A stretch of DNA of 38,985 bases from GCA-003244245 sp036494005 (GCA_036494005.1 DASXOV010000247.1:1-38985); one strand, 5' to 3'; counted from the stretch's first letter, positions 1-7,865 are shown. Made by a program: numbers and translations. The notes: generated from the letters alone by a model not told the origin.

Positions 1-217
1 GCACTTACGGAGAGGTAGCGCGCTGACCGGCCGGTAGCGGTGCGACGCATCTGGAGCGGCACGACGCAGTGTGCGTGACCGACGCCCATGCCGTTGCGGC
101 AGCGCACGGTCCACAGGTTCGGATCGCGTGCCAGGCCAGCCGGGGTAAGCAGGCAGGCAACGAGGTTATGCGCTGATGCCGCACCGACAGATACCCACGA
201 TACCCAGCGGGTAAACG
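1..217. other. Window edge with no recognised gene
   Basis: I see no convincing coding region on either strand. The open frames present show no family motif and no good ribosome binding site. It lies downstream of the NmrA-like remnant and may be further degraded sequence, but that is inference. Confidence 0.4.
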
Positions 218-349
218 TCACGTCGCCGGCCGTGACTGGCGACTCGCCCGCCCCCCGACGGAGCTGTAGACCACGTGAGCCACCTCCACCTCGCGGGCGG
301 CGTTCAGCAGCTCGTCGACCTTGAGATTCGCGGCGTGGTACGGCGGCGG
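218..349 (-). pseudogene. Fragment of an NmrA-like NAD(P)-binding protein
   Basis: Reading the minus strand gives about 43 residues with no start codon, including VDELLNAAREVEVAHVVYSS followed by VGG, then a stop at 218-220. This resembles the central part of NmrA/SDR-type NAD(P)-binding proteins, where a helix (LIDAAREAGV) precedes a strand HxVYSSVGG. The Rossmann glycine motif expected upstream is absent, because the intact aldo/keto reductase gene occupies that DNA, and the usual C-terminal half is also missing. I read it as a remnant rather than a functional gene. The similarity is from memory of the family and the fragment is short, so a chance match is possible. Confidence 0.45.
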
Positions 350-356
350 GCTCCGG

Positions 357-1214
357 TTATCCTGCGGCCACCGCTAATCCTTGCTGTGCGTCCTCGTCGA
401 GTTCGATGTCGGCGACCGCGAGGTTTTCCTCCAAGTGCTGCACGGAGGAGGTACCGGGAATGAGCAGGACGTTGGGAGCAAGCCCTAACGTCCAGGCAAG
501 TGCCACCTGCGCCGGGGTAATGCCGAGCCGCTCGGCGGTGCTGAGTACGTGCGCGTTGTTCAGCACCGGATTGGTTTGGGCGAAGCCGGAGCCCAGCGGG
601 AAGAACGGCACGAAGGCGATCCCCCGCGAGCTGCACTCGTCGAGAACGGGCATCGAGGCGCGATCGACGAGGTTCAACGGATTCTGCACACACGCCACGT
701 GCGTCTGTTCCAGCGCGCGCAACAGGTGCTCGCGGGTGACATTGCTCAGGCCGACGCCCCCGATCAGCCCCCCATCACGCGCCTGAATCATGGCGGAGAG
801 CTGGTCGTCGAACCGCTGGTCCGGCGTCGCGTCGTCCCCCAGCCGCAAGTTGACGGCCGCCAGCTGCTCCACGCCGAGGCTGCGCAGATTGTCCTCGATA
901 CCCCGCCGCAACTGGTCGGGTTCGTCGTAGGGCAGCCATCCTCCGGACCCGTCCCGGCGCGCTCCGACCTTGCTGACCAACGCCAGCGTGTCGGGGTAGG
1001 GGTACAGCGCCTCCCGGATCAGCTCGTTGGCGACATCGGGCCCGTAGTACTGCGAGGTGTCAATATGGTCGACACCCATGTCCACGGCACGCCGCAGCAC
1101 CGCCAACGCCTCGTCACGATCACGCGGCGGACCGAACACACCAGGGCCGGGCAGCTGCATCGCGCCGAAGCCGATGCGCGAGACGACAAAGCGGCCCAGG
1201 GGATAGCGCTGCAT
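357..1214 (-). CDS. Aldo/keto reductase (YdbC-like)
   Basis: A 285-residue NAD(P)H-dependent aldo/keto reductase with a TIM-barrel fold, predicted cytoplasmic. The N-terminal IGFGAMQLPGP and the block DHIDTSQYYG carry the catalytic Asp52 and Tyr57; Lys82 lies in LVSKVG. The strand that normally carries the catalytic His reads VNLR (121-124), as I recall for YdbC-like members, so this is probably a subfamily trait rather than damage. GVGLSNV and the C-terminal cofactor segment (IPGTSSVQHLEENL) are present, so the gene looks complete. It is the only intact gene among several remnants on this strand. The start ATG lies 4 nt after the last stop of the broken beta-lactamase-like gene. The substrate cannot be predicted. 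Confidence 0.88.
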   Translation of the reverse strand: MQRYPLGRFVVSRIGFGAMQLPGPGVFGPPRDRDEALAVLRRAVDMGVDHIDTSQYYGPDVANELIREALYPYPDTLALVSKVGARRDGSGGWLPYDEPDQLRRGIEDNLRSLGVEQLAAVNLRLGDDATPDQRFDDQLSAMIQARDGGLIGGVGLSNVTREHLLRALEQTHVACVQNPLNLVDRASMPVLDECSSRGIAFVPFFPLGSGFAQTNPVLNNAHVLSTAERLGITPAQVALAWTLGLAPNVLLIPGTSSVQHLEENLAVADIELDEDAQQGLAVAAG

Positions 1215-1218
1215 GTGC

Positions 1219-1999
1219 TCAGGTTAGGCATACCGCGCCTGGCCAGCTCGGCTGGCCGGGCCGAGGACGGGGGACACCGTCCCAGCCGAACGCGCCGGCG
1301 TGCGGGCCGTCGATGACGACGGACTGGCAGAATCCCCAGCTGCGGCCTTCGAGAACCCCTTTCCCGTCCCGTGCCTGCTGTTCTGGAGTCAGCTGGTTGC
1401 GGGTCATCTCGGTGACGGCGTCCTCGGTGAGTACCGGGGCACCGCCGCGCAGCAGCATCCGGGCGAACCTGAGCAGGTCCTCAGCGGTCGAGACCAACCC
1501 GGCGGCGCCGTCGCCGAACGGCAGGCCGGTCGCTCGCGCCAGCAGCACGCCCAGCACCGACGCGCCCGTGTTGTAGAGCCAGCGCTCACCCGGCTGGGCC
1601 AGCAGCGGCAGCGACCCGAGCGCCGCGATCCAGCTGTCGGGATCGGGCTGCTCGGCTGGGGACCGTGTCGTCCAGCGGACCGTCCATCCGGCGCAGCACG
1701 CGACGGGTCGCCAGCTCCGGTAGCAGCCGGTCGACCGGCTCGTCCAGCGTGAGCAGACCCTCCCGGGCCAGCGCCAGCGTCGCTGCGCCGGTCACCGGTT
1801 TGGTCGTCGACGCGATCAGGAACAGCGAGTCGCGCTGCACCGGCCGGCCGCCGATCGACAACGAGCCCAGCGCTTCGACATGCACCTGATCGCCACGAGC
1901 GACCAGCGCTACCAGGCCGGGCACCTTGTCGTCGCCGACGTGCGCCGCCGCGACCGCACTGAATCGCGCCAGCCCCTGCGCTGTGAGGAGGTCAGGCAT
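1219..1999 (-). pseudogene. Broken serine beta-lactamase-family hydrolase
   Basis: The N-terminal part (1586-1999) has the class C beta-lactamase/esterase nucleophile motif STTK (residues 64-67). It reads well to LDDTVP and then loses frame. The C-terminal part resumes in another frame near 1657 as AEQPDPDSWIAALGSLPLLA, followed by the YNTG motif and SWGF, down to FGWDG near 1290. Relatives carry about 40-50 residues (an ITVRDLLT-type segment) between those two points. The simplest reading is therefore an internal deletion that is not a multiple of three, near 1655-1660. After FGWDG the usual C-terminal ~50 residues are replaced by an unrelated tail ending at 1219. The ATG overlaps the stop of the upstream broken TIGR03086 gene by 8 nt, so the two once formed a coupled operon. 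Sequencing error cannot explain missing domains. Confidence 0.75.
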
Positions 2000-2583
2000 G
2001 GGACCCTCCAGTGCGCCACGCGGGGTCGCGGCCGGTCAGGCCGAGGAGCCGGTCGAGTAGGGGCGCGTCGTCGGGCACCGGCACCGGCGGCCCGAACAGG
2101 CCCGGTCTACCCTGCGGATTCTGTGCGATCGCCGACTGCACGAACCCGTATGCAACCGTCAGCAGTTGGGGCTCGCTGCTGAAGCTCTGACCGCTCGCGA
2201 CGGCGATATCCCATCCGTGCGATGACCTCGTCCAGCGCGACGATGCCGGCGACCTCGGCAGGCAGGTCGAGGCCACCTGCCTGCGTCATCCCGGTCCACG
2301 CGGACTGCTCGCGCCAGGCACTCGCCAGGGCCGCCAGCCGCTGCGGGATGCGGGTGCGCCAGTCCGATCCGAGTCGTGACACGTCAGCGGAGGGACCTTG
2401 GCGGCCACCGTCGAGCGGCGTCTTCGTCGCGGCGGCGGTGAAGGCCAACGACAACCCGTCGACATGGTCGAGCAGGGCGCCCAGACTCGTCTCCGCGCAC
2501 GGGGTTGGTACGGTCAATTGCTCGTCGCGCACACCGGCGACGATGCCGGTCAGGACGCGGGTAGCGGGTTCCAGATCAAGCAT
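1992..2583 (-). pseudogene. Frameshifted TIGR03086-type (DinB/mycothiol-like) protein
   Basis: Two overlapping frames together make one protein of the TIGR03086/maleylpyruvate isomerase-like metal-binding family. The first (from ATG 2581-2583, behind GAGGAG) runs MLDLEPATRVLTGIVAGVRD to VALDEVIA. The second resumes as HGWDIAVASGQ and continues to PVPVPDDAPLLDRLLGLTG, stopping at 1992. Relatives read DEVxVHGWDxAVAxGQ without interruption, so about 2 nt are missing (or 1 added) at position 2220, exactly at the conserved metal-ligand His. Apart from that single site the gene is full length (about 195 residues). Family members are four-helix DinB-fold proteins, some acting with mycothiol. A one-site lesion could also be a sequencing error. 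Confidence 0.75.
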
Positions 2584-2693
2584 GTCGCTCCTCGGTTCGG
2601 GCGGCTCTCACCGGTATGACGTCAGTAGCACCGCGAACTCATCGAGCAGCGCGGCGGTTTCGGGCCAACGATCGACGATCGAAGGAGCATCTG
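2584..2693. promoter_or_regulatory. Divergent intergenic region
   Basis: This 110-bp gap separates two divergent genes, so it must hold both promoters. The minus-strand gene has GAGGAG just upstream of its ATG. The plus-strand gene has GAAGGAG at 2681-2687, placed 6 nt before GTG 2694, which decides that start. I could not pick -35/-10 elements with confidence. Confidence 0.45.
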
Positions 2694-3107
2694 GTGGCCT
2701 CTCGTCTCAATCCGTACATCAGCTTCGCCAGTAACGCGCGGCAAGCCATGGAGTTCTACCAGGGGGTCTTCGGCGGTACCTTGACGCTGAGCACCTTCGG
2801 TGAGTTTGGCGCACCGAACTCGCCGGAGTCCGAAAAGATCATGCACGGCATGCTCGAGACCGATGGCGGGTTCACGCTCATGGGCGCCGACACCCCGGCC
2901 GGGATGGAGCACAACCCCGGGACCAACATCGCGGTGAGTCTGAGCGGGGACGACGCCGACGAGCTGCGCGGCTACTGGGAGAAGCTGTCCGCCGGCGGCA
3001 CCGTGTCAGTCCCGCTGGAGAAGCAGATGTGGGGCGATGAGTTCGGTGCGTGCGTGGACCAGTTCGGCATCGGCTGGATGGTGAACATCGGCCAGCCACA
3101 GGCCTGA
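2694..3107 (+). CDS. VOC family (PhnB-like) protein
   Basis: A 137-residue vicinal-oxygen-chelate fold protein of the PhnB/3-demethylubiquinone methyltransferase-like type. Characteristic pieces are the N-terminal LNPYISFASNARQAMEFYQ, the central KIMHGMLETDGGFTLMGADT, and the C-terminal strand WGDEFGACVDQFGIGWMVNI. Members of this subfamily often have no assigned reaction, and many lack full metal-ligand sets. GTG 2694 was chosen because of the well-spaced GAAGGAG; an upstream in-frame ATG at 2616 would add 26 Arg-rich residues unlike the family. It is single-gene, divergent from the broken TIGR03086 gene and convergent with the next one, with only 13 bp between the stops. Confidence 0.88.
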   Translation: MASRLNPYISFASNARQAMEFYQGVFGGTLTLSTFGEFGAPNSPESEKIMHGMLETDGGFTLMGADTPAGMEHNPGTNIAVSLSGDDADELRGYWEKLSAGGTVSVPLEKQMWGDEFGACVDQFGIGWMVNIGQPQA

Positions 3108-3120
3108 TCCGCGGGTCATG

Positions 3121-3816
3121 TCAGGTTTGCACGTGGGCGGTGGCGGGCAGCGGCGGGTGCTCGGGTGCCGGTGACAGGTCGCGAAGAATGGTCTCACCTT
3201 TGGTCATCCAGGCCACGCCGTAGGCGAGGGTCGCGGTCGATTCCAGCCACAACACCGGATGCAGCGACCCGGTGTCGGCGTGGATGAGCCGGCCGGAGAG
3301 CACGATGAGCGCCAGGCACGCCAGGATGATCACTCCGGAGGCGAGGTAGACGCGGTTGCGGTGAGTCTTTCGCCGGGTGGGGGGTGTCTGATCGGTCTTG
3401 CGGAACAGCACGAGGCAGAAGAAGGCCAACGTCAGGAAGAACGTGGCCGCGAACACGATGTGCAGGCCGCCGACGATCTGATCAGTTCGGGTGGGGTGGT
3501 CGTCGGGCGTGGTCGGGAACAGGGCCACGCCGATCGCCGTGACGGCGGCGAGGTCACCGGCGAGGTCATCGATCGGGCCGTATCCGCGGTAGGACAGCAG
3601 AAAGACCCCGATCGCGCACATACTGCCGACCAAGACGTCCCGCATGTCGCTGTAGTAGTAATCACTGACCGAGCTCAGCAGGCCACCACCGTCGATGACC
3701 AGCTTGCCGATGATCAGCACCACCGGCAGCCCGATGCCGATGAGGCCGATAGCCCGGCGCAGGAGCAGGTAGGAATGAACGAGCGTGTCCTGCGAGGATG
3801 CAGTCACCGGGCTCAT
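3121..3816 (-). CDS. Conserved six-TM membrane protein, function unknown
   Basis: 231 residues with about six membrane segments (approximately 21-41, 61-78, 85-102, 117-138, 155-175, 185-204). A notable block, SSVSDYYYSDMRDVLVGSMC then GVFLLSYRGYG and IGVALFPT, lies in and after the first loop. I recall this type of block from uncharacterised bacterial membrane proteins, but I cannot name a function. ATG 3814-3816 is preceded by GGAGG on the minus strand, which decides the start; the frame stays open upstream only as antisense of the Nudix gene. It is the last gene of the minus-strand run M50-fbiA-fbiB-Nudix, 25 bp behind the Nudix stop, so co-transcription is plausible. The C-terminal ~25 residues are Pro-rich and probably cytoplasmic. 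Confidence 0.75.
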   Translation of the reverse strand: MSPVTASSQDTLVHSYLLLRRAIGLIGIGLPVVLIIGKLVIDGGGLLSSVSDYYYSDMRDVLVGSMCAIGVFLLSYRGYGPIDDLAGDLAAVTAIGVALFPTTPDDHPTRTDQIVGGLHIVFAATFFLTLAFFCLVLFRKTDQTPPTRRKTHRNRVYLASGVIILACLALIVLSGRLIHADTGSLHPVLWLESTATLAYGVAWMTKGETILRDLSPAPEHPPLPATAHVQT

Positions 3817-3841
3817 AGCCGCCTCCGATCCCTCGAAACGT

Positions 3842-4411
3842 TCAAGCCCCTGCGTGACTATCGGCGAAGCGCAGCGCGGGGGCAACGTCGGGGGGCAGGG
3901 CGTCGACCGGCCACCAGGCCAGATCGGCCGATTCGGCACTGCGCACCGGGGTGGCGCCGGCCGGTGCGTGCAGCCGGAATCGGACGTCGAAGTGCCGGGT
4001 GGGCACGCCGAGAGAACAGGTGATCGGGTGCACGTCCAGGTGCAGCGGCTGCGGGTCGATCTCCAGTCCGGGGATGCCCGATTCCTCGGTGGCCTCGCGC
4101 AGCGCCGCCGCGGCCAACCCGGTGTCGTGATCCTCACAGTGTCCGCCGAGCTGCACCCAGCGCCCGACGCGGGGATGCAGGGTGAGCAGCGCCCGGCGCC
4201 CGTCGTGGGAGAGCAGCACCGCCGACGCGGTCAGGTGGCCGGGCGCGCACGACCGGGCGCAGGCGTCCGGGCGAGCGGCCAGAAACCCCAGGAACGCCTC
4301 CCGCAGCGCCCGTTGCCCGAGGTCGATGGGTTCCCAGGCCGACAGCACCCGCACCGCGTCCGCGTGCACCACCGCGTTCGGGGCGGCAGTCGCGGTATTC
4401 ATGTCAGTCAT
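3842..4411 (-). CDS. Nudix hydrolase
   Basis: 189 residues. The Nudix box lies at about 89-113: QLGGHCEDHDTGLAAAALRE, then ATEESGI. The REATEESG core with Glu109 and Glu110 for Mg2+ is intact. The first half departs from the classical GX5EX7RE spacing: Asp replaces the first Glu and there is one extra residue. Similar variants are, as I recall, common in actinobacterial Nudix proteins. The substrate (a nucleoside diphosphate linked to a moiety X) cannot be predicted. ATG 4409-4411 lies 12 nt behind the fbiB stop with AGGA in between; an in-frame ATG three codons later is an alternative. Its place directly after fbiAB is probably operonic, but a role in F420 metabolism is not implied. Confidence 0.85.
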   Translation of the reverse strand: MTDMNTATAAPNAVVHADAVRVLSAWEPIDLGQRALREAFLGFLAARPDACARSCAPGHLTASAVLLSHDGRRALLTLHPRVGRWVQLGGHCEDHDTGLAAAALREATEESGIPGLEIDPQPLHLDVHPITCSLGVPTRHFDVRFRLHAPAGATPVRSAESADLAWWPVDALPPDVAPALRFADSHAGA

Positions 4412-4423
4412 CGTTCCTGACAG

Positions 4424-5785
4424 TCATCTCAGCACCAGTCCGGCGTCGGGATCGCGCGGCGGGCGCGGTTGCAGTGGTTGCTCCGGATGTCCGACCGCGA
4501 CGGCTCCCAGCGGCCGCCAGTCCGCGGGGAGCCCGAGTTCGGCGCGGACCAGATCCGGGCAGAACAGCGTCGAGCCGATCCAGCAGGAACCCAGACCCTC
4601 GGTGGCCAGTGCCACCAGCAGGGCCTGCACGGCGGCGCCGGCCGCGACGGTGAACATGGCCTCCTCCGCCGTCCGCCTGCGCTCGTCGGGGTAGCGGTGC
4701 GCACCGTCGGACACCGCGCAGGGCACCAGCACCTCCGGCGCCTCCCGCAGCAGACCGCCCCTCGCCACCCGGCGCTCGATCTGCTCCCCGGTCAACCCGT
4801 CCGCAGCCAGATCGGCCCGCCACGCCTGCGCCATCGCGTCCAGCAGCCGCCGCCGGGCATCCGGTTCGGTGAGCCAGACGAAACGCACCGGCCTGCTGTG
4901 GTGCGGTGCGGGTGCGGTCAGCGCGACCCCCACCGCGCGGCGCACGGTGTCCGGATCCACCGGCTCGCCGCGATAGAAGCGCACCGACCGGCGCAGCAGC
5001 ACCGCCTCGGACCGGCCGGTGGCGCGGCCCTGTTCGATCGCCAGATCGGTGCCCAGCCAGAACAGGTCGTCGGAGATCGGCCGGACCAGGTCCGCCGCGC
5101 CGCTCCCGTCGTCGGCCAGTGGCAGCCCGCGCAGCACCGCCACCGGCACCCCGGCCAGCTTGCCCTTCACCAGGTCGGCGGCTGCGGCGATCTCGTCGGC
5201 GACGGCGACCTCGGTCACCGTGAGCTCGTTGCCCTGGCCGTCGACGACCCCAGCGTAGCGGCACAGCACACCCAGGCCGGCCGATCCGACTGCGGCGTCG
5301 GTCTGCCCGACCCGCCAGGCCCGGCCCATGGTGTCAGTGATCACCACGGCGACGCCGACACCGAGGGTCGCGCCCAGCCCGGCCCGCAGCCGCGCCGCGC
5401 TGGCGTCCGGGTCGACGGGCAACAGGGCGAGCTCATCGGGTGCCACGTTGGACGCGTCCACACCGGACGCGGCCTGCACCACACCGCGGGCGTTCATGGT
5501 GATCAGGGTGCGGCCGCGCCGGGCGAGTACCCGGCGGGCCTCGGAGTCGACCAGGGCCCGCCGGACGGTTTCCCTGGCCTGCGGGCCGGGCGGCACCCCC
5601 ACCAGCCGCCCCTCCACCTTGGACACCACCTTGCTGGTCACCACCACGACGTCACCGTCGGCCAGCCACGGCGCCGCGGTGACCAGCGCCGCGGTCAGAT
5701 CGTCGCCCGGCCGGAACTCGGGCAACCCCCGCACCGGTATGATGCGCACCTCGCCGCGTGCGCCGTGGTCGGTTGTGTCGCTCAC
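4424..5785 (-). CDS. fbiB: FbiB, F420:gamma-glutamyl ligase / FMN reductase
   Basis: A 453-residue two-domain enzyme that completes coenzyme F420. The N-terminal CofE-like ligase (about 10-245) adds glutamates to F420-0, using GTP and metal; the FMN-binding nitroreductase-like domain (about 250-453) reduces dehydro-F420-0 in actinobacteria. Visible ligase motifs are DGDVVVVTSKVVSKVEGR and ITDTMGRAWRVGQTDAAVG. The reductase domain carries RRSVRFYRGEPVD, PHHSRPVRFVW and the C-terminal EGLGSCWIGSTLF. Length matches mycobacterial FbiB (about 450). It starts with GTG overlapping the fbiA stop (GTGA), so translation is coupled. Predicted cytoplasmic. Confidence 0.95.
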   Translation of the reverse strand: MSDTTDHGARGEVRIIPVRGLPEFRPGDDLTAALVTAAPWLADGDVVVVTSKVVSKVEGRLVGVPPGPQARETVRRALVDSEARRVLARRGRTLITMNARGVVQAASGVDASNVAPDELALLPVDPDASAARLRAGLGATLGVGVAVVITDTMGRAWRVGQTDAAVGSAGLGVLCRYAGVVDGQGNELTVTEVAVADEIAAAADLVKGKLAGVPVAVLRGLPLADDGSGAADLVRPISDDLFWLGTDLAIEQGRATGRSEAVLLRRSVRFYRGEPVDPDTVRRAVGVALTAPAPHHSRPVRFVWLTEPDARRRLLDAMAQAWRADLAADGLTGEQIERRVARGGLLREAPEVLVPCAVSDGAHRYPDERRRTAEEAMFTVAAGAAVQALLVALATEGLGSCWIGSTLFCPDLVRAELGLPADWRPLGAVAVGHPEQPLQPRPPRDPDAGLVLR

Positions 5786-6813
5786 GCGGCCAGTCCCGCG
5801 AGGTCCAGTGCCGCCCTGGCCATCTCGGCGGTCGCGTCCACGTCGGACATCACCAGCGGGATCTGCCGGACCTGCACCCCGGGCACCGTCGCATGGTCTC
5901 CGGTGTGCACCAGCCAGCCGTCCAGGATGCCGTCGGCGGTGCGCGCCCCGTAGTACCTACCGACCGCGCCCGCCTCACTGTGCACCCCGATGGCGGCTAG
6001 GCAGGCCTCCGCCATCCCCCGCACCGCGTGCCCCCCGACGATCGGGGACAGCCCTATCACCGGGGCCGGAGCGCTGCGCAGTGCCTCGCGGATCCCGGGT
6101 ACCGCCAGCATGCTGCCGATGGACACCACGGGATTGGACGGCGCCACCAGCACCGTGTCGGCACCGGCGATCGCCTCCAGCACCCCGGCGGCCGGCTTCG
6201 CGTCGTCGGCGCCCACCGGCACGAACGCGCTGGCGGGCAGCGCCGCATGATGCCGGATCCACCATTCCTGGAAGTGCATGGCGCGACGTCCCTGCTCGTC
6301 CTCGATCACCACATGGGTCTCGCACCGGTCGTCGGTGGCGGGTAGCAGCCGCACTCCGGGGCGCCAGCGGTCGCACAGCGCCGCGGTCACCGCGGAGAGC
6401 GGGTAGCCCGCCCGCAGCATCCGGGTCCGGATCAGATGAGTGGCCAGGTCGCGGTCACCCAGCCCGAACCAGGGTGCCTCGGCGCCGTAACCGGCCAACT
6501 CCTCGCTGATCGTCCAGGTCTCCGCGGCCCGGCCCCAGCCGCGTTCGGAATCGATCCCACCGCCGAGGGTGTACATGCAGGTGTCCAGATCCGGGCAGAT
6601 CCGCAGACCGTGCAACCAGATGTCGTCTCCGGTGTTGACCACAGCGGTGATCACGGGGCCGGTGTCGGGGGCCGTCACCTCGCCGATGGCGGGCAGGCCG
6701 AGTGCTGCCTTGACCCCGAGCAGAAACCGGGCACCGCCGACGCCACCCACCAGCACGACGACCTTGACATCCGCGACCTTGACACCCGCGACCTTGACAC
6801 CCGCGACCTTCAC
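5782..6813 (-). CDS. fbiA: FbiA, 2-phospho-L-lactate/enolpyruvyl transferase (CofD)
   Basis: 343 residues. It joins the phospho-lactyl or phosphoenolpyruvyl moiety to the deazaflavin Fo to give (dehydro-)F420-0. Motifs: VVVLVGGVGGARFLLGVK at the N-terminus, NTGDDIWLHGLRICPDLDT, GLGDRDLATHLIRT, MHFQEWWIRHHA and VAPSNPVVSIGSMLAVPGI. The core protein normally begins MKVVVLVGG; here it is preceded by 15 extra residues made of KVAGV-type repeats. The only in-frame start upstream of the core is GTG 6811-6813, with no clear Shine-Dalgarno, so initiation may be leaderless. It overlaps fbiB by GTGA and lies about 90 bp downstream of the M50 gene on the same strand. Confidence 0.94.
   Translation of the reverse strand: MKVAGVKVAGVKVADVKVVVLVGGVGGARFLLGVKAALGLPAIGEVTAPDTGPVITAVVNTGDDIWLHGLRICPDLDTCMYTLGGGIDSERGWGRAAETWTISEELAGYGAEAPWFGLGDRDLATHLIRTRMLRAGYPLSAVTAALCDRWRPGVRLLPATDDRCETHVVIEDEQGRRAMHFQEWWIRHHAALPASAFVPVGADDAKPAAGVLEAIAGADTVLVAPSNPVVSIGSMLAVPGIREALRSAPAPVIGLSPIVGGHAVRGMAEACLAAIGVHSEAGAVGRYYGARTADGILDGWLVHTGDHATVPGVQVRQIPLVMSDVDATAEMARAALDLAGLAA
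6766..6810 (-). repeat. 15-bp tandem repeat x3 in the fbiA N-terminus
   Basis: Three head-to-tail 15-bp copies of AAGGTCGCGGGTGTC (minus-strand sense; the last copy has GAT in place of GGT) encode KVAGV, KVAGV, KVADV. A fourth partial copy, AAGGTCGTC, is the native start of the FbiA core. The repeat probably arose by slippage from the native MKVVV codons and moved the start codon 45 nt upstream without changing frame. Confidence 0.9.
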
Positions 6814-6903
6814 GCCCGCGCACGCTACGCGCCGCTGTGGACAACCCCGGAATGGCTCCGCCTGGTGCCGGCGAGCCAGAACGCCGCATCGCCACTCACG
6901 AGG

Positions 6904-7719
6904 TCAGCGCCAGAACATGAACTCGGTCAGTCCGTCGTACGCGGCCTGTTTCTCGCCGCCGAGCGCACCGAAGAGCGTGAAGCTGGTGTCGAACAGGACG
7001 TAGCTCACCTGCGGTACACCGATGATCAGGACGAAGAGCAGCAAGGGGGCGTAGGGGCGGACCTGGTGGGCGAACCGCCGTACCCCGAGGGGCAGGAACG
7101 GCTCCAGCACACCGAACCCGTCGAGGCCGGGCACCGGCAGGATGTTGAGCGCGAAGGCGAGTACCTGCACCAGAGCCAGATAAGACAGCCCGGCCGCGAG
7201 CCCGTACGGCAACGTCCCGGTGCCGACCACCGCGATCAGCACGGCGCCCAGCACCAGATTTGTCAGCGGGCCCGCGAGCGACACCGCCGAGGAGACCGCG
7301 GGGGAACGGAGCGCGCCGTGGTTGATCCACACGGCGCCGCCGGGCAGCGGGATACCGCCCACGGCCAGCAGCAGCAGCGGCAGCAACAGTGACATGACCG
7401 GGTCGGTGTAGCGCCGGATGTCCAGAGTGAGGTAGCCCTTGGCGCGCACCGAATGATCGCCGCCTCGGTAGGCGACCAGCGCGTGCCCGAACTCGTGCAG
7501 GCACAGCGAGGCCGCCCAGCCGCCGAGCACCAGCACGACGACGCCCGCGGTGCGCGCCACGCTGTCGCCCGAAGCAGCGAATCCCCCTCCCACCACAGTG
7601 GCCGCGACGAGCAGCACAAACAGCGGACTGGGAGCGACGTCGGTGGTTCGCACCGGATCAGTGTCGCCCACACCGGTGCGAGTCGTGAGTGGCCGGGTGG
7701 TGCGCGTCAACTGCGACAC
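6904..7719 (-). CDS. M50 site-2 protease-like membrane metallopeptidase
   Basis: 271 residues, an integral-membrane zinc protease of the S2P/M50 rhomboid-unrelated type. The zinc motif HEFGH is at 75-79 inside a membrane segment (SLCLHEFGHALVAYRGG). The second motif NILPVPGLDG (about 192-201) supplies the third ligand Asp200. Further hydrophobic helices lie at about 32-48, 108-120, 150-168 and 180-192. Such proteins cleave substrates within the membrane; the partner here is unknown. GTG 7717-7719 is the furthest start. The first ~25 residues are polar, and GTG codons inside them could equally be used. It is divergent from whiB (146 bp apart) and is the likely first gene of the fbiA-fbiB run. 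Confidence 0.88.
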   Translation of the reverse strand: MSQLTRTTRPLTTRTGVGDTDPVRTTDVAPSPLFVLLVAATVVGGGFAASGDSVARTAGVVVLVLGGWAASLCLHEFGHALVAYRGGDHSVRAKGYLTLDIRRYTDPVMSLLLPLLLLAVGGIPLPGGAVWINHGALRSPAVSSAVSLAGPLTNLVLGAVLIAVVGTGTLPYGLAAGLSYLALVQVLAFALNILPVPGLDGFGVLEPFLPLGVRRFAHQVRPYAPLLLFVLIIGVPQVSYVLFDTSFTLFGALGGEKQAAYDGLTEFMFWR

Positions 7720-7766
7720 GCCGACGAGGGGTCTCGAATGGGTCCCCGGGGTTGCATTCGCGAGGT

Positions 7767-7797
7767 GACACAGGTGTAATCACACCGATGTTATTAC
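7767..7797. promoter_or_regulatory. whiB upstream palindromic element
   Basis: In the 146-bp divergent gap, GACAC (7767-7771) is followed by the palindrome GGTGTAATCACACC (7773-7786), arms GGTGT/ACACC. GTAAT (7776-7780) and ATTAC (7793-7797) form a second overlapping inverted repeat. GACAC is the core reported for WhiA-type sites in Streptomyces, so regulation by developmental factors is possible. Its position about 70-100 bp before whiB suits a promoter or operator. Confidence 0.5.
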
Positions 7798-7865
7798 CCG
7801 GGTCGCACAGGCCTGGTGAGTCCGCCAACTGGGGAGGAACCAGATGGCGAGGAGGCGGACAACGT

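Noticed and set aside
357..1214. Aldo/keto reductase inactive because the catalytic His is absent
   Set aside because: The VNLR sequence at this position is, as I recall, normal for YdbC-like members.
3104..3117. TGATCCGCGGGTCA as a bidirectional terminator between convergent genes
   Set aside because: The inverted repeat is imperfect, very short and overlaps the stop codon, with no T run.
4469..5953. Plus-strand frame across fbiB and the end of fbiA
   Set aside because: It has no recognisable domain, and the minus strand encodes clear FbiB and FbiA.
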